From the NCBI GenBank assembly GCA_003695215.1, contig RFIM01000027.1, positions 1-6,370 of the forward strand: DNA of 6,370 nucleotides. Direction: 5' to 3'. The translations under genes were made by a program, and so were the position numbers. Numbering within the stretch: position 1 is the stretch's first letter; the number at the start of each line of letters is the position of its first letter. The notes under the pieces are model-generated. The model had not been told where the DNA came from, did no database searches, and saw nothing but the letters and a program-made list of their open reading frames with translations. Of this stretch, positions 5,863 to 6,370 are shown piece after piece. The stretch is from Chloroflexota bacterium. GTDB taxonomy: Bacteria; Chloroflexota; Anaerolineae; Aggregatilineales; UBA2796.

Positions 5863-5887
5863 TTGTGAATAAGCTGAACATTTGTGA
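5861..5887 (+). repeat. Direct repeat ATTTGTGA in the glpA leader
   Basis: ATTTGTGA occurs at 5861-5868 and again at 5880-5887, a spacing of 19 bp or roughly two helical turns. The first copy overlaps the end of the -10 hexamer and the predicted transcription start; the second lies just before the ribosome binding region. This geometry would suit a repressor binding two tandem half-sites on one face of the DNA, but the function is unknown. Confidence 0.4.
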
Positions 5888-5899
5888 TGGACGTGGCCC

Positions 5900-6370
5900 A
5901 TGCAAGCAGAAACCTCACTCGACTGCGATGTTTTGGTGATTGGCGGCGGCGCAACAGGCGCAGGCGTGCTCTTTGATCTGGCACAGCGCGGCTTGCGCGT
6001 CATCCTCGCCGAACAAAACGATGTGGCCACGGGCACTTCAGGGCGCTATCATGGCTTGCTGCACTCAGGCGGTCGCTATGCCGTGCGCGATCCTGAGTCG
6101 GCGCGGGAGTGCATTGAAGAGAACTGGATTGTGCGCCGCATCGCGCCACACACGATCGAGGATACAGGCGGTTGGTTCGTCGCCTTTCCGCCCGACGATC
6201 CAAGCTACATTCCGCTTTGGCTGAAAGGCTGCGAGTCCGTCGGCATTCCAACTGAGCCTATCAGCCTGGCGCAGGCGCTGAAAGAAGAGCCGCACCTAAA
6301 TCCACAGGCGTATGCCATCTACCGCGTGCCTGATGCCGCTTGCGATTCCTTTGAGCTGATTCACACGCTC
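5900..6370 (+). CDS. glpA: Glycerol-3-phosphate dehydrogenase, GlpA type (N-terminal part, cut by window edge)
   Basis: This is the FAD-dependent enzyme that oxidises sn-glycerol 3-phosphate to dihydroxyacetone phosphate and passes electrons to the membrane quinone pool, usually with partner subunits. Only the first 157 residues are present and no stop occurs before the edge. The Rossmann-type FAD motif is VLVIGGGATGAGV at 11-23, followed by the second strand RVILAEQND (33-41). The block TGTSGRYHGLLHSGGRYAVRD (44-64), then PESAREC, closely matches my recollection of Escherichia coli GlpA (TGRNHGLLHSGARYAV, then ESAREC) and fits GlpA better than the aerobic GlpD. The ATG at 5900 is the only suitable in-frame start; a GGA at 5889-5891 gives a weak ribosome binding site. 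It is divergent from the oxidoreductase. Whether glpB- and glpC-like genes follow cannot be seen. Confidence 0.88.
   Translation, partial: MQAETSLDCDVLVIGGGATGAGVLFDLAQRGLRVILAEQNDVATGTSGRYHGLLHSGGRYAVRDPESARECIEENWIVRRIAPHTIEDTGGWFVAFPPDDPSYIPLWLKGCESVGIPTEPISLAQALKEEPHLNPQAYAIYRVPDAACDSFELIHTL

Larger units (their letters stand above)
5734..5899. promoter_or_regulatory. Divergent intergenic region
   Basis: This 166-bp spacer must hold the promoters for both the leftward oxidoreductase gene and the rightward glpA-like gene. The rightward side has a strong -10 (5857-5862). On the leftward side I see only the ribosome binding site at 5740-5745 and a poor -10-like TAAACT, so that promoter is not assigned. 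Three symmetric or repeated elements (listed separately) lie in the right half. Confidence 0.7.

Noticed and set aside
5940..6224. Plus-strand 94-codon frame and overlapping minus-strand frames in the last 400 bases.
   Set aside because: The frame beginning at 5900 encodes a clear GlpA-type FAD domain that is continuous to the window edge, so the others are out-of-frame shadows.
1..6370. CTAG tetranucleotide enrichment or depletion.
   Set aside because: I count about twenty occurrences, near a simple random expectation for this length, so there is no signal beyond not being depleted as in some bacteria.

Overview
This window looks like a chromosomal segment from a free-living heterotroph, most likely a thermophilic or hot-spring member of Chloroflexota or a relative. 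That placement is inference. It rests on a binding protein resembling the Thermus glucose-binding protein, on a Pro/Thr-rich tail of the PTPTRTP type that I associate with Chloroflexota surface proteins, and on GC content in the high fifties (estimated from sampled lines, not computed). All genes are intact except the last, which runs off the right edge.

Region 1 (5-3315, plus strand) is a carbohydrate ABC import operon of the CUT1 type. It encodes a secreted sugar-binding protein, a MalF/UgpA-like permease and a MalG/UgpE-like permease. The permease genes overlap by 4 bp. A strong stem-loop sits between the binding-protein gene and the permeases, where such operons often reduce downstream expression. 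No ATPase gene is present, so the ATPase must be encoded elsewhere. The first permease carries an unusual extra two-helix insertion.

Region 2 (3318-4576, minus strand) converges on the operon with only 2 bp between the stop codons. It holds two tandem type I signal peptidases, clearly paralogous and roughly two-thirds identical by eye. The genes abut or overlap and probably share a promoter at 4615-4641. Only the upstream copy has a Pro/Thr-rich C-terminal tail.

Region 3 (4642-5733, minus strand) is a Gfo/Idh/MocA-family NAD(P)-dependent oxidoreductase, a family that often acts on sugars, inositols or sugar acids. A 166-bp divergent spacer (5734-5899) separates it from region 4, the start of a GlpA-type FAD-dependent glycerol-3-phosphate dehydrogenase (5900 to the edge). 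The spacer has a perfect TATAAT for the glpA side, plus a near-palindrome, an inverted repeat and a direct repeat that are candidate operators.

Taken together, the segment covers sugar uptake, oxidation of a sugar-like compound, entry of glycerol-3-phosphate into central metabolism, and processing of exported proteins such as the binding protein. I see no mobile element, CRISPR array, tRNA or rRNA, and no clearly new biological system. The most unusual signals are near-complete absence of the tetranucleotide CCGG across all genes, the extra helical hairpin in the first permease, and the duplicated signal peptidases with a conserved cysteine pair.
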